DNA of 64,000 bases from Intestinibacter sp964449895. GTDB lineage: Bacteria > Bacillota > Clostridia > Peptostreptococcales > Peptostreptococcaceae. Each line of letters opens with the position of its first letter. Position 1 is the first letter of the stretch. Of the stretch, positions 9,969-19,222 are shown one piece after another. The notes below the pieces were generated by a model. It made no database searches. It saw nothing but the letters and a program-made list of their open reading frames with translations, and had not been told where the DNA came from. The position numbers and the translations under genes were made by a program. Where the stretch lies: positions 62,001 through 126,000 of the forward strand of contig CAYVBY010000003.1 in the NCBI GenBank assembly GCA_964449895.1, read 5' to 3'.

Positions 9969-11678
9969 ATGTGGCATATTAATTTAAAAAAGACTAAATG
10001 TAAAAGCTGCTATGCATGTGCCCGTGTATGTCCAGTAAATGCAATTAAATTTAAAAATGAACAGGCTCAAATTTTAAAAGAAAGATGTATAGTATGTAAT
10101 GAGTGCTCTAAGGTATGTCCTCAAAAGAAAACAATATTAAAATCTGAAGTGAACAAAATTAAATCATTTATAAAAGGTCCAAATAAAGTTGCAGTTTCAA
10201 TTGCTCCGAGTTTTGTATCTATTTTTGGTGAAAATAGTCATAAAATTCCAACTGCATTAAAAAAATTAGGGTTTGACTATATAGAAGAAACTATAATAGC
10301 AACAGAGCCTATTTTAAATAAATATCATGAATATGCAAATTTAAATGATGGAAAAAACTATTTTACAAGCTTTTGTCCAACTATAAATAATTTGATTGAA
10401 AAACATTTTCCAGAATTTACTGAGAATATAATACCTGTAGTCTCACCTTTTTTATGTCATACAAGGCTTATGAAAAGTAAATATCATACTGATACAAAGG
10501 TTATTTTTATAGGTCCTTGTTTAGCTAAAAAGGATGAAGGGTCTTTAGATATAAGTGTAGATGGAGTTATAACTTTTGCTGAATTACAAAAATGGTTTAA
10601 AATAGAAAATATAAATTTAAAGACACTTGAAGAAGGTGAATTTGATGTAATTTGCAAAGAGAGATTGTTATTTCCAATAGTAGGTCAAACAACTCATATA
10701 GTAAAAGAAAAAAATCCAATAAAAAAGGTAGTTACAGTAGAGGGTATAAATGACTGTATAAATGTATTAAATGCTTTAAAAGATGGCAGATTCAATAATA
10801 CAATATTTGAAATGAGTGGATGTATTCATAGTTGTTTAAATGGTTCTGGAATAGATAATCATAATATAACATACCAAGAAAGAGAAATTAATGTTAGAAA
10901 ATATAGAGAAAAATGCAAAATAAAATATAAAGATTATGATATTAAATATCCTTATGAAGAATATTTAGATAAAATTCCTTTAGAAAAAAGTTTCTTTGAT
11001 AAAAAGGTTGAGTTAAAAATTCCTAAAACTAGTGAAATAGATTCTATTTTAAAATCTATAGGTAAAACATCATTAAAAGATGAATTAAATTGTGGAGGAT
11101 GTGGATACAAAAATTGTAGAGAACATGCTATAGCTATATACAATGATATTTCTGAGATAAATATGTGTGCACCGTATATGAGACAAAAGGCTGAAAATAT
11201 ATCAAATTTAATATTTGAATCTTCTCCATTTTTGATAGGCCTTGTTGATAGAGAATTAACTATAATTCAATTAAACAGTACAGCAAAGAATTTTTTTGAA
11301 ATAACTGATGATAATTATATTGGTTATCCAATTTTTATGTATATAGATGATAGTATATTTTCTGACTGTTTAAATAAACATGAGAGTGTATATAATAACA
11401 TTGTGTTTGTTCAAGATTTGAATAAAACATTATCTCAAGATATATTCTGGATAGATGAAGAAGAAATATTTTTGTGGATGGCACATGATATAACAAATCA
11501 AATTGAAGCTAAGAAACGATATGATAAATCTAAGAAAGATACTATAGATTTGGCTCAAGTAGTTGTTAATAAACAAATGACAGTAGCTCAAGAAATAGCT
11601 AAATTACTAGGAGAAACTACTGCAGAAACAAAAGTTATTCTAAATCGTATGAAGGATTTAATGATAGATGAACCATAA
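9969..11678 (+). CDS. HydS-like sensory [FeFe]-hydrogenase-domain protein with PAS domain
   Basis: A 569-residue cytoplasmic protein, start ATG 9969 behind TTTGGAGGAATT. Order: two 4Fe-4S ferredoxin motifs at residues 12-50 ('CKSCYACARVCP', 'CIVCNECSKVCP'), an H-cluster domain, a 4Fe-4S Fe-S domain ('CGGCGYKNCREHA', about 376-388), and a PAS domain (about 410-510) with a short helical tail. The H-cluster loops are 'TSFCP', 'GPCLAKKDE' and 'MSGCIHSC'. All four cluster-binding cysteines are present, but the neighbouring cysteine of 'TSCCP' that relays protons in catalytic enzymes is Phe, and the usual Met of 'MPC' is Gly. Such changes are known from sensory (group C, HydS-type) hydrogenases. 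No kinase or phosphatase domain is fused and no SpoIIE-like partner is adjacent, so the output is unknown. A bona fide H2-evolving enzyme is unlikely. Confidence 0.85.
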   Translation: MWHINLKKTKCKSCYACARVCPVNAIKFKNEQAQILKERCIVCNECSKVCPQKKTILKSEVNKIKSFIKGPNKVAVSIAPSFVSIFGENSHKIPTALKKLGFDYIEETIIATEPILNKYHEYANLNDGKNYFTSFCPTINNLIEKHFPEFTENIIPVVSPFLCHTRLMKSKYHTDTKVIFIGPCLAKKDEGSLDISVDGVITFAELQKWFKIENINLKTLEEGEFDVICKERLLFPIVGQTTHIVKEKNPIKKVVTVEGINDCINVLNALKDGRFNNTIFEMSGCIHSCLNGSGIDNHNITYQEREINVRKYREKCKIKYKDYDIKYPYEEYLDKIPLEKSFFDKKVELKIPKTSEIDSILKSIGKTSLKDELNCGGCGYKNCREHAIAIYNDISEINMCAPYMRQKAENISNLIFESSPFLIGLVDRELTIIQLNSTAKNFFEITDDNYIGYPIFMYIDDSIFSDCLNKHESVYNNIVFVQDLNKTLSQDIFWIDEEEIFLWMAHDITNQIEAKKRYDKSKKDTIDLAQVVVNKQMTVAQEIAKLLGETTAETKVILNRMKDLMIDEP

Positions 11679-11734
11679 AATCATATAAAATATATAAACT
11701 GTAAATAAAAATTATATATTAATTATATGATTTC

Positions 11735-11763
11735 TTGTAATAAAAATAATAATATGATAAACT
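11735..11763 (+). promoter_or_regulatory. Candidate promoter for secG
   Basis: TTGTAA (11735-11740), 17-base spacer, TAAACT (11758-11763), 41 bases before the secG start. Matches are partial in AT-rich DNA. Confidence 0.35.
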
Positions 11764-11804
11764 AAAGGTTGAACAAATTGTAAAACGCAATTAGGAGGAA
11801 AAGT

Positions 11805-12044
11805 ATGTTAAATAATATTTTAATGGGTGTACAAGTAGTATTATCAGTACTTTTACTGCTAGTAATAATGCCTCAAGAAGGAAAAGGAAATTTCTCTTCT
11901 GATTTTAGTGGAGCAGGTGGAGATTTTGAAACACAAACTTATTTTAAACCAAAAGGAAAACAAGCATTTCTTTTAAAATCAACAAAAATACTTTCTGTGT
12001 TATTTTTCATAAACGCATTAGCATTAGTAGTAATAAATAAATAA
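11805..12044 (+). CDS. secG: Preprotein translocase subunit SecG
   Basis: A 79-residue membrane protein with the SecG plan: membrane helix (about residues 3-22), the loop 'VIMPQEGKGNFSSDFSGAGG', and a second helix (about 57-77). SecG associates with SecYE and assists protein export. The start is ATG 11805 after TTAGGAGGAAAAGT. In clostridia secG normally stands directly before rnr and smpB; here ilvD, a permease and a regulator separate it from rnr. A terminator follows at 12095, so it is a single-gene unit. Confidence 0.93.
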   Translation: MLNNILMGVQVVLSVLLLLVIMPQEGKGNFSSDFSGAGGDFETQTYFKPKGKQAFLLKSTKILSVLFFINALALVVINK

Positions 12045-12094
12045 TTAAATGTATTTGATTTGATATTTGAAAATGAAATTCGATTTTTAAATAG

Positions 12095-12130
12095 AAAATC
12101 TCTTGGGAAAAGTCCAAGAGATTTTTTTTA
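12095..12130 (+). terminator. Terminator after secG
   Basis: Twelve-base arms AAAATCTCTTGG (12095-12106) and CCAAGAGATTTT (12114-12125), then T residues. It also lies 3' of the leftward permease gene but about 118 bases past its stop codon. Confidence 0.85.
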
Positions 12131-12247
12131 CGTTACTAGTAGTACTACTTAGATTACTTCTATAAATTATAGTGCTATATCTATTTTACTATATTATTTT
12201 TATAATTTTATAAATATATTATCAAAAAATCTTAACTTGTAGTCCAT

Positions 12248-13186
12248 TTAGATAAGTGACATACTTTTTAAAATATATATCCATATAAACATTGTAATTA
12301 TGCAGAAAAATGATGTAAATACAATAATCTGAGCTGCTAAGTCGCTATCTCCGTCCATTTGTTTTGCCATTTGGAAAGTAGAGACACCTGTTGGAGCACC
12401 ATAGATTATTGTTAAAGTAAGTAATGCAATTTCTCTAATACCAAGATGTACACTAAGTGGTATCATAATTGCAGGAACTATGATTAGTTTTGTTATAACA
12501 ATAAATATCGTTTCGTGCAAGTATTTTTTTACATCAGAAAATTCAAATGACGCACCAAGAAGTATTAAACCAAGTGGAGTTGCCATTTTTGATACATCTT
12601 CAACAGTTTCCATTATACAAGTTGGAAGTTTTATTCCAATAAGAAGAGATACAATACCTACAAAAGCACCAATTATAAGAGGGTTAGTAATAACGCCTTT
12701 AAGTATTTTTTTGATGTTTATCTGAGATCCTCTAAATATTTCAAGTGAAATAACTGCTAGCATGTTAAAAAGAGGAACTATAACTGCTATTAACATGGCA
12801 GTAGTACCTACATTTCCATCTCCATAAATTGAAGTAGCAACTGGAATACCGAAAATTACAAAGTTACTACGAAATACACCTTGAATCATAACACCACGTT
12901 TTTTATTTTCTTTTTCAATTCTAGGTATAAATAATAATAAAATTATAAATAATGCAATTACGCCTAATACAGCGAATAAAATTAATTTGCCGTCAAATAC
13001 TGTTTTTAAGTCTGTTGTATAAACATTATAAAAAAGTAATACAGGTAAAAATACTTTAAATACTACTTTATTCATAACATCTAATGTGTGTTGGTCAAAT
13101 ATTTTTATGTATTTTAGAAAATAACCAAGTACCATCATTAAAAACAAAGGCGCAACGACATTAAATGATAAGATTAAATTTTCCAT
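12248..13186 (-). CDS. AEC-family (auxin efflux carrier-like) permease
   Basis: About 312 residues with some ten membrane helices in two halves, typical of AEC transporters (malate, malonate or other organic acid carriers). Characteristic stretches are 'PLFLMMVLGYFLK', 'NPLIIGAFVGIVSLL' and 'APTGVSTFQMAKQMDGD'. I start at the ATG ending at 13186 because AAGGAG lies about six bases before it; a longer frame to 13225 lacks a ribosome site and begins with hydrophilic residues. It lies 79 bases downstream of ilvD on the same strand and is probably co-transcribed. Transport of a branched-chain oxo- or hydroxy-acid would fit the context, but that is inference. Confidence 0.85.
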   Translation of the reverse strand: MENLILSFNVVAPLFLMMVLGYFLKYIKIFDQHTLDVMNKVVFKVFLPVLLFYNVYTTDLKTVFDGKLILFAVLGVIALFIILLLFIPRIEKENKKRGVMIQGVFRSNFVIFGIPVATSIYGDGNVGTTAMLIAVIVPLFNMLAVISLEIFRGSQINIKKILKGVITNPLIIGAFVGIVSLLIGIKLPTCIMETVEDVSKMATPLGLILLGASFEFSDVKKYLHETIFIVITKLIIVPAIMIPLSVHLGIREIALLTLTIIYGAPTGVSTFQMAKQMDGDSDLAAQIIVFTSFFCIITMFIWIYILKSMSLI

Positions 13187-13265
13187 TAGATTTTTCTCCT
13201 TAATATTAAGATTATAAAAGGCCAAGTCATGTGACTTAGCCTATAGTAAAAATTGAAAACTTCAA

Positions 13266-14933
13266 TTATTTATTTACTTTTAGTACTGCCCCTTTATCTC
13301 CAGATGTAACCATAGATGCATATCTTGCTAAGTAACCAGTAGTTACTTTTGGTTCTCTTGGAGTCCAAGCAGCTTTTCTTCTTGCTAATTCTTCATCTGA
13401 TACTACAAAGTCTAGAGTTTTTTCTTTTATGTTTATTTTGATTATATCTCCTTCTTCAACAAAGGCTATAGGTCCACCTACAGCTGCCTCTGGAGAAACA
13501 TGTCCTATTGATGCTCCTCTAGATGCTCCAGAAAAACGTCCATCAGTTATAAGTGCAACACTTGAACCTAATCCCATACCAGCTATTGCAGAAGTTGGAT
13601 TTAACATTTCTCTCATACCTGGTCCACCTTTTGGTCCTTCGTATCTTATTACAACAACATCACCAGCTACTATTTTGCCACCTTTTATAGCATCTATAGC
13701 ATCTTCTTCACAATCGAATACTCTAGCAGGTCCTTCGTGAACTAACATTTCAGGAACAACAGCAGATTGTTTTACTATACCAGAATCAGGAGCTAAGTTT
13801 CCTTTAAGTACTGCTATACCACCAGTTTCAGAATATGGATTGTCTATTGGTCTTATAGTTTCTGGATCTTTATTTATACAGTTAGCTATGTTTTCACCCA
13901 TAGTTTTTCCTGTAACAGTCATTACATCTAAGTTAAGTAGATTTTTCTTAGTAAGCTCATTCATAACTGCGTAAACTCCACCAGCTTCGTTTAAATCTTC
14001 CATATAAGTAAACCCAGCTGGAGCTAAGTGGCAAAGGTTAGGTGTTTTAGAGCTTATTTTGTTAGCTACGTCTACATTTAAATCTACACCAGCTTCATTA
14101 GCTATTGCTGGTAAATGTAGCATAGAGTTAGTTGAACATCCTAAAGCCATATCTACAGTTAGTGCATTATGGAAGGCTTTTTCAGTCATAATATCTCTTG
14201 GTCTTATATTTTTTTCTACTAATTCCATAACTTTCATACCTGCATGTTTAGCAAGTTTTATTCTTTCTGAGTATACAGCAGGTATTGTTCCATTACCTTT
14301 AAGTCCCATTCCAAGAGCCTCAGTTAAACAGTTCATACTGTTGGCTGTGTACATTCCTGAACATGAACCGCAAGTTGGGCAAACTTTATTTTCAAATTCA
14401 AGTACATCTTCTTCAGTCATAGTTCCTGCTGCGTAAGAACCTACTGCTTCGAACATACTAGATAGACTTCTTTTTTCACCTTTAACGCGACCTGCAAGCA
14501 TTGGTCCACCACTTACAAATACAGTAGGAACATTAACTCTTGCTGCAGCCATTAAAAGACCTGGAACGTTTTTGTCACAGTTAGGAACCATAACTAATCC
14601 GTCAAATTGATGAGCCATAGCCATACATTCAGTTGAGTCAGCTATTAAGTCTCTAGTAACAAGAGAATATTTCATACCGATATGTCCCATAGCTATACCG
14701 TCACAAACTGCTATAGCTGGAAATACTACAGGAGTTCCTCCTGCCATTGCTACACCTAATTTAACAGCTTCTACTATTTTATCAAGGTTCATATGACCTG
14801 GAACTATTTCATTATATGAACTAACTATACCTATTAAAGGTTTTTTCATTTCTTCTTCTGTATGTCCTAATGCATTAAATAATGAACGATGTGGTGCTTG
14901 TTGCATTCCTTTTCTTACTGAATCACTTCTCAT
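13266..14933 (-). CDS. ilvD: Dihydroxy-acid dehydratase
   Basis: A 555-residue enzyme of the IlvD/Edd family. It dehydrates 2,3-dihydroxy-3-methylbutanoate or -pentanoate to the oxoacids that precede valine, leucine and isoleucine. Visible signatures are 'MVPNCDKNVPGLLMAAAR', 'CPTCGSCSGMYTANSMN' (Fe-S cysteines) and 'ITDGRFSGASRGASIGHVSPEA'. Length is normal. The start ATG (ends 14933) has AGGGGG upstream. It is transcribed divergently from a GntR regulator, with a TTGACA/TAGTAT promoter covered by an inverted repeat. No ilvC or leu genes are in the window; ilvBN lie 20 kb away. It interrupts the secG-rnr neighbourhood. Confidence 0.95.
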   Translation of the reverse strand: MRSDSVRKGMQQAPHRSLFNALGHTEEEMKKPLIGIVSSYNEIVPGHMNLDKIVEAVKLGVAMAGGTPVVFPAIAVCDGIAMGHIGMKYSLVTRDLIADSTECMAMAHQFDGLVMVPNCDKNVPGLLMAAARVNVPTVFVSGGPMLAGRVKGEKRSLSSMFEAVGSYAAGTMTEEDVLEFENKVCPTCGSCSGMYTANSMNCLTEALGMGLKGNGTIPAVYSERIKLAKHAGMKVMELVEKNIRPRDIMTEKAFHNALTVDMALGCSTNSMLHLPAIANEAGVDLNVDVANKISSKTPNLCHLAPAGFTYMEDLNEAGGVYAVMNELTKKNLLNLDVMTVTGKTMGENIANCINKDPETIRPIDNPYSETGGIAVLKGNLAPDSGIVKQSAVVPEMLVHEGPARVFDCEEDAIDAIKGGKIVAGDVVVIRYEGPKGGPGMREMLNPTSAIAGMGLGSSVALITDGRFSGASRGASIGHVSPEAAVGGPIAFVEEGDIIKINIKEKTLDFVVSDEELARRKAAWTPREPKVTTGYLARYASMVTSGDKGAVLKVNK

Positions 14934-15020
14934 TTTGATTATCCCCCTAAATTTAAATAATATGTGAAACCTATTGATATTAATTATATAATAAGGTATT
15001 ATCTTTTTATAAATTATATA

Positions 15021-15070
15021 ACATCATACTAATATATTTGTTGTATGATGTCAATCAAATAAATTAAATT
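15021..15070. promoter_or_regulatory. Divergent ilvD/gntR promoters with inverted-repeat operator
   Basis: On the minus strand TTGACA (15054-15049), 17 bases, TAGTAT (15031-15026) gives a promoter for ilvD. A perfect 9-base inverted repeat, ACATCATAC (15021-15029) and GTATGATGT (15043-15051), overlaps both of its elements. On the plus strand TTGTAT (15042-15047), 17 bases, TAAATT (15065-15070) could drive the GntR gene. A repressor bound at the repeat would block both, which is the usual layout for a GntR autoregulator. The assignment to this GntR protein is inference. Confidence 0.6.
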
Positions 15071-15101
15071 TACAAAAAATTTAAAAAATTAAGGAGAAAA
15101 T

Positions 15102-15794
15102 ATGGAGTATAATAGATCACAGTCACTATCAGAACAAGTATGTGAAGAGATTTTAGAGCTTATAACAATAAAAAAACAATTTAAAGTAGGAGATAAATTA
15201 CCTAATGAAAATGAATTATCTAAAATTTTAAATGTAAGTAGAACTACTTTGAGAGAAGCAATAAAAATGCTAGTATCTCAAGATATAGTAGAAATAAAAA
15301 GAGGAAAAGGAACTTTTGTAAAAAGTGATGAAATTGATAATTTTACTTTGGGAAATTTAAATAATAAGGATTCAGATTTAATTGATTTATTAGAAATGAG
15401 ATTAGTAGTTGAACCTATGACAGTTTATTATGCTACAAAAAGAGCGAGTGAGCAAGAAATAGAAAAGATATTATATTATGGAGAAATAGTTGAAGAAAAA
15501 ATTGAAAAAAATGAAGATCGTACAGAAGCAGAGCAATTATTTCATAATGCAATAGCAAAAGCAAGTCATAATTCATTTATGAAGGAATTAATACCTATTA
15601 TAAGTAAGGCGATAAATGAAAGTGTGATTTTATCTAAAAAGTATGAAGATGCAATTCAATTTACATTAAAAGATCATAGAATGATTATGGATTTTATGAA
15701 GGAAAGAAATGCAGAAGGTGCCAAAACTGCTATGAAATTACACATTATACATACTATAGATAGCTTTGGATTTAAAGAAAGACTTGATAAATAG
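15102..15794 (+). CDS. FadR-type GntR-family transcriptional regulator
   Basis: A 230-residue regulator. The N-terminal winged helix ('GDKLPNENELSKILNVSRTTLREAIKMLVSQDIVEIKRGKGTFV', given here in parts: recognition segment 'SRTTLREAIKML') covers about residues 10-75. An FCD-type all-helical ligand domain follows (about 90-220), with 'DLLEMRLVVEP' at its start and 'FHNAIAKASHN' with a likely metal-binding His. Start ATG 15102 after TTAAGGAGAAAAT. It is divergent from ilvD and the permease, which are the probable targets. The effector is unknown; an organic or oxo-acid would be usual for the FCD class. Confidence 0.9.
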   Translation: MEYNRSQSLSEQVCEEILELITIKKQFKVGDKLPNENELSKILNVSRTTLREAIKMLVSQDIVEIKRGKGTFVKSDEIDNFTLGNLNNKDSDLIDLLEMRLVVEPMTVYYATKRASEQEIEKILYYGEIVEEKIEKNEDRTEAEQLFHNAIAKASHNSFMKELIPIISKAINESVILSKKYEDAIQFTLKDHRMIMDFMKERNAEGAKTAMKLHIIHTIDSFGFKERLDK

Positions 15795-16098
15795 ATAAGA
15801 TGTTCCTAAAATTTATAAAAATATATACTATGTATAACAAATAAAGTATATAATGTATGTATTTGGATGAGATTTACTGTAAAATATAAGTATGAGTTTA
15901 TATAAAGTATTGAAAATAGATTACATAAAAAGAATTATTTATAGGAAAACTATAATTGCAGATTTTAAGAGATACAAAGGGATGTATTTATAAATGAAAA
16001 CTATAATAAAAGGATAGAAGAAATTTGATGTCTAAAAATATATTATATAAACTTTAGTAAATTTACCAATAAATACGAAATAAAGGAGGACTTTTCTT
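15795..16098 (+). other. Gene-free AT-rich leader before rnr
   Basis: No gene is apparent in these 304 bases. A possible promoter is TTGGAT (15863-15868), 16 bases, TATAAG (15885-15890), which would leave a leader of about 200 bases. I see no riboswitch core or strong hairpin. Confidence 0.3.
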
Positions 16099-18234
16099 AT
16101 GACACCAGAAATAAGAGAAAAATTATTAGGCCTTATAAATGATAAAGCATACAAACCTCTAAAAAAAGAAGAATTAGCACTTATATTTGATATACATTCA
16201 TGTGAGATGCCAATGTACAATGAGTTTTTAGAAGAATTACAAAATGACGGATATATAGTTATAACTAAAAAAGGACGAGTAATGGCACCAAGTGCTATGG
16301 GATATTTTGTAGGAAAATTCATATCTCACAGAAAAGGGTTTGGATTTGTTGAATCTGATGAAGAATTTGTACAAGATTTATTCATAGGACCGGAAGATAT
16401 AAATGGAGCTCTAAATGGAGATAGAGTTATGGCTGAAATAATAAAGCCTGCTGAAGATGGAAAAAGAGCAGAAGGAGCTATAGTAAAAGTCATCAAAAGA
16501 GAAAATGACACAATAATAGGGCTTTATCAAGCTAACAAAAATTTTGGATTTGTAGTTCCAGATGATAAAAAATTTAACCAAGATGTATATATACCAAATA
16601 GATTTTCATCTGGAGCAAAAAATAACGATAAAGTAGTATGCAAAATAACTGTATGGCCAGTTGAAGATAGAAAACCAGAAGGTAAAATAATAGAAGTAAT
16701 AGGACAAAAAGGAGATAGATTTGTAGAAATCGACTCAATAGTAAGAGCACATGGACTTCCAGAAGAATTCCCAGAAAAAGTAATTTCTGAAGCAAATAGA
16801 GTAAGTGAGCCAATTCCTCAAGAAGAAATAGACAGAAGACTTGACTTAAGAGATTTAAAAACTTTTACAATAGATGGTGAAGATGCAAAGGATTTAGATG
16901 ATGCAGTATCTATAGAAGTTTTAGATAATGGAAATTACAAATTAGGAGTTCATATTGCCGATGTATCTCATTATGTAAGAGAACATTCTAAATTAGATAA
17001 AGAAGCTATAAAAAGAGCAACATCAGTTTATTTAGTAGATAAAGTAATACCAATGCTTCCAAAACAGCTTTCAAATGGAGTATGTAGTTTAAATCCTTTT
17101 GAAGACAAATTAACTTTATCAGTATTTATGGAAATAAATGCAGACGGAAAAGTTATAAAATATAATATAGCAGAATCTATAATAAATTCAAAAGCTAGAA
17201 TGACTTATACAGAAGTATCTGACATACTAGAAAATGACGATGAAAAGCTTAAAAAGACTTTCTCTAATTTAGTAGAGGAATTTAAAAATGCTGAAAAATT
17301 AGCTAGAATTCTTATGACAAAAAGAGCTAGAAGAGGTTCGATAGATTTTGATTTCCCAGAATCAAAAATAATATTAAATTCTGAGGGAGAAGTAGTAGAT
17401 ATTAAGTCTTATGAAAGACGAATTTCTAACAAAATGATAGAAGAATTCATGCTTGTCACAAATGAAACTGTGGCAGAACATTTCTTCTGGTTGGCAGTTC
17501 CATTTGTCTATAGAATACATGAAATACCAGCTATAGAAAAAATGGAAAACTTAAATAAATTTATCGCAACATTTGGATATTCACTAAAAGGAGATTTAGA
17601 ACAAATTCATCCAAAGGAAATACAAAGAATTTTAGGACTTATAAAAGGAAAACCAGAAGAACAAGCAATAAGCACAATTATGCTTAGAAGTATGAGACAA
17701 GCTAGATATGCACCACATTGTGTAGGACATTTTGGTTTAGCGGCACAATACTATAGCCACTTTACATCACCAATAAGAAGATATCCAGATTTACAAATAC
17801 ACAGAATAATAAAAGAACAACTAAATGGAAAACTTACTCCAAAGAGAATAGATCAGCTTTCAAATATAGTTGAATATGCATCTAACCAATCTTCTGAAAG
17901 AGAAAGAGAAGCAGAGTTAGCAGAAAGAGATGTACACGATTACTATAAATCAGTTTATATGGAATCTAAAGTAGGAGAAGAATTCGACGGAATCGTATCA
18001 AGTGTAACATCGTTTGGTATGTTTGTTGAACTTGATAATACTGTAGAAGGTCTAATCAGAATGGTTGATATGAATGATGATTTTTACAATTACAGTGAAG
18101 AATCTTATTCACTTATAGGTGAGAGAACTAAGAAGGTATTTAGAATAGGTGATCAAGTTAGAATTAAAGTTAGTAAGGTAAATGTTGATTTTAGAGAAAT
18201 AGACTTTGAACTTGTAAGTGTTAAAGAAGATTAG
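16099..18234 (+). CDS. rnr: Ribonuclease R
   Basis: A 711-residue 3'-5' exoribonuclease that degrades structured RNA and works with tmRNA/SmpB in trans-translation quality control. Order: N-terminal winged-helix and cold-shock-like RNA-binding domains (about residues 1-220), the RNB catalytic domain with metal-binding Asp residues in 'DGEDAKDLDDAVSIE' (about 257-271), and a C-terminal S1 domain (about 628-708, 'GEEFDGIVSSVTSFGMFVEL'). Length is usual. Start ATG 16099 behind AAAGGAGGACTTTTCTT. smpB and ssrA follow within 2 kb. Confidence 0.95.
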   Translation: MTPEIREKLLGLINDKAYKPLKKEELALIFDIHSCEMPMYNEFLEELQNDGYIVITKKGRVMAPSAMGYFVGKFISHRKGFGFVESDEEFVQDLFIGPEDINGALNGDRVMAEIIKPAEDGKRAEGAIVKVIKRENDTIIGLYQANKNFGFVVPDDKKFNQDVYIPNRFSSGAKNNDKVVCKITVWPVEDRKPEGKIIEVIGQKGDRFVEIDSIVRAHGLPEEFPEKVISEANRVSEPIPQEEIDRRLDLRDLKTFTIDGEDAKDLDDAVSIEVLDNGNYKLGVHIADVSHYVREHSKLDKEAIKRATSVYLVDKVIPMLPKQLSNGVCSLNPFEDKLTLSVFMEINADGKVIKYNIAESIINSKARMTYTEVSDILENDDEKLKKTFSNLVEEFKNAEKLARILMTKRARRGSIDFDFPESKIILNSEGEVVDIKSYERRISNKMIEEFMLVTNETVAEHFFWLAVPFVYRIHEIPAIEKMENLNKFIATFGYSLKGDLEQIHPKEIQRILGLIKGKPEEQAISTIMLRSMRQARYAPHCVGHFGLAAQYYSHFTSPIRRYPDLQIHRIIKEQLNGKLTPKRIDQLSNIVEYASNQSSEREREAELAERDVHDYYKSVYMESKVGEEFDGIVSSVTSFGMFVELDNTVEGLIRMVDMNDDFYNYSEESYSLIGERTKKVFRIGDQVRIKVSKVNVDFREIDFELVSVKED

Positions 18235-18257
18235 TATTTTATATGTGAATTTTTTAT

Positions 18258-18291
18258 AATAGGGATATTATGTGATTGTAATGTCCCTATT
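18258..18291 (+). terminator. Hairpin after rnr, possible weak terminator
   Basis: Arms AATAGGGATATTA (18258-18270) and TAATGTCCCTATT (18279-18291) pair with one mismatch. No clear T-run follows, so it may be an RNA-stabilising hairpin rather than a terminator. Confidence 0.4.
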
Positions 18292-18405
18292 ATTATGAAG
18301 ATATATTTGTATAAATATAATTTTATTGATTAGTTAAGAATAATAATTTTATTAGTTATGTATGAGAGTTTGATAACTAAGTATAAAAATTATAAGGAGA
18401 TTATT

Positions 18406-18738
18406 ATGAAAAGAGAACTGAAGTACCCTGCTATATATAAGCATTTTAAAAATAGATATTATGCAACTATGGGAATTAGTAAGCCTGGAAATATTGAAGG
18501 TTTGGAAAAATGTTTTACAACTATTCATACAGAATCAGATGATAGATTTTTCGTTTATCTAGATTGTGATGGTAATATATGGCATGATGCTGATAAAGAG
18601 AGTAGTGATTTAGTTTTGTATAAGACTTTGTATGATGATAGTGGAATTTTTGTTAGACCTATTATGATATTTTTGAGTGAGGTTGATAGGGATAAGTATC
18701 CTGATTGTGAGCAAAAGTATAGATTTGAACTTGTATAA
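18406..18738 (+). CDS. DUF1653-like small protein
   Basis: About 110 residues, soluble. 'YPAIYKHFKNRYYATMGISKPG', 'LVLYKTLYDDSGIFVRP' and 'MIFLSEVDRDKYP' (quoted as separate parts) match the DUF1653 plan: 'Y.HFKG..Y.V', 'VVYQALYGD...WVRP..MF'. I start at ATG 18406, which has AAGGAGATTATT before it; the frame is open further upstream but with no ribosome site. Function is unknown. It lies between rnr and smpB and has its own terminator. Confidence 0.7.
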   Translation: MKRELKYPAIYKHFKNRYYATMGISKPGNIEGLEKCFTTIHTESDDRFFVYLDCDGNIWHDADKESSDLVLYKTLYDDSGIFVRPIMIFLSEVDRDKYPDCEQKYRFELV

Positions 18739-18798
18739 TTAAGGGAATAAAAATTTTATAGTTGTATTATTATAATATAATAGATTGTGGAAAACTTT

Positions 18799-18832
18799 AG
18801 AGTGAAATTGTTATAATTTTGCTCTTTTTTTA
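18799..18832 (+). terminator. Terminator after DUF1653-like gene
   Basis: Arms 18799-18809 and 18815-18825 pair over eleven bases (two G-T wobbles) with a five-base loop, followed by seven T residues. Confidence 0.65.
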
Positions 18833-18859
18833 TTGAAAATGATTATTTTTTTGCGGAAA

Positions 18860-19090
18860 TGTGGATAAACTAGGTTGTGGATAGATTTTTCTTAAATTTT
18901 AAATAAAAAATAGATTTCTATAATTTGTAAACTTGTGTATAAATATCACGCCGCTTTTTTAAAATTTAAATTTATAATAATTTAAACGGTGGAAAAATCA
19001 TTTTTTTAATTTATTTTTTAGAAGATATAATTCACAAATAGTCAATTTTTTATAATATAATTAATATATATTATAGTGGATTTATCCACA
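18860..19090. other. Non-coding stretch with three DnaA-box-like sites
   Basis: The 556 bases between the DUF1653-like gene and smpB hold no credible gene. They contain TGTGGATAA (18860-18868, the exact complement of the TTATCCACA DnaA box), TGTGGATAG (18876-18884) and TTATCCACA (19082-19090), plus a weaker TGTGGAAAA at 18786. The rest is very AT-rich. This may be a DnaA-binding locus; the neighbouring genes do not suggest the main origin. Confidence 0.4.
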
Positions 19091-19222
19091 AAATTAGAGT
19101 GAATTTTACTGTATAAGTTTAAATGGTTTAAAATTTTATTTGCAATTAAAAAATAAGATTTATCTAGTATAATATGAAAATTTTTAAAAGTAAAGATGAT
19201 TTTTGATGTAAATTTAAGAGAC

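Noticed and set aside
13429..14436. Plus-strand frames inside ilvD
   Set aside because: They are mirror frames of a strongly conserved enzyme and have no start signals.
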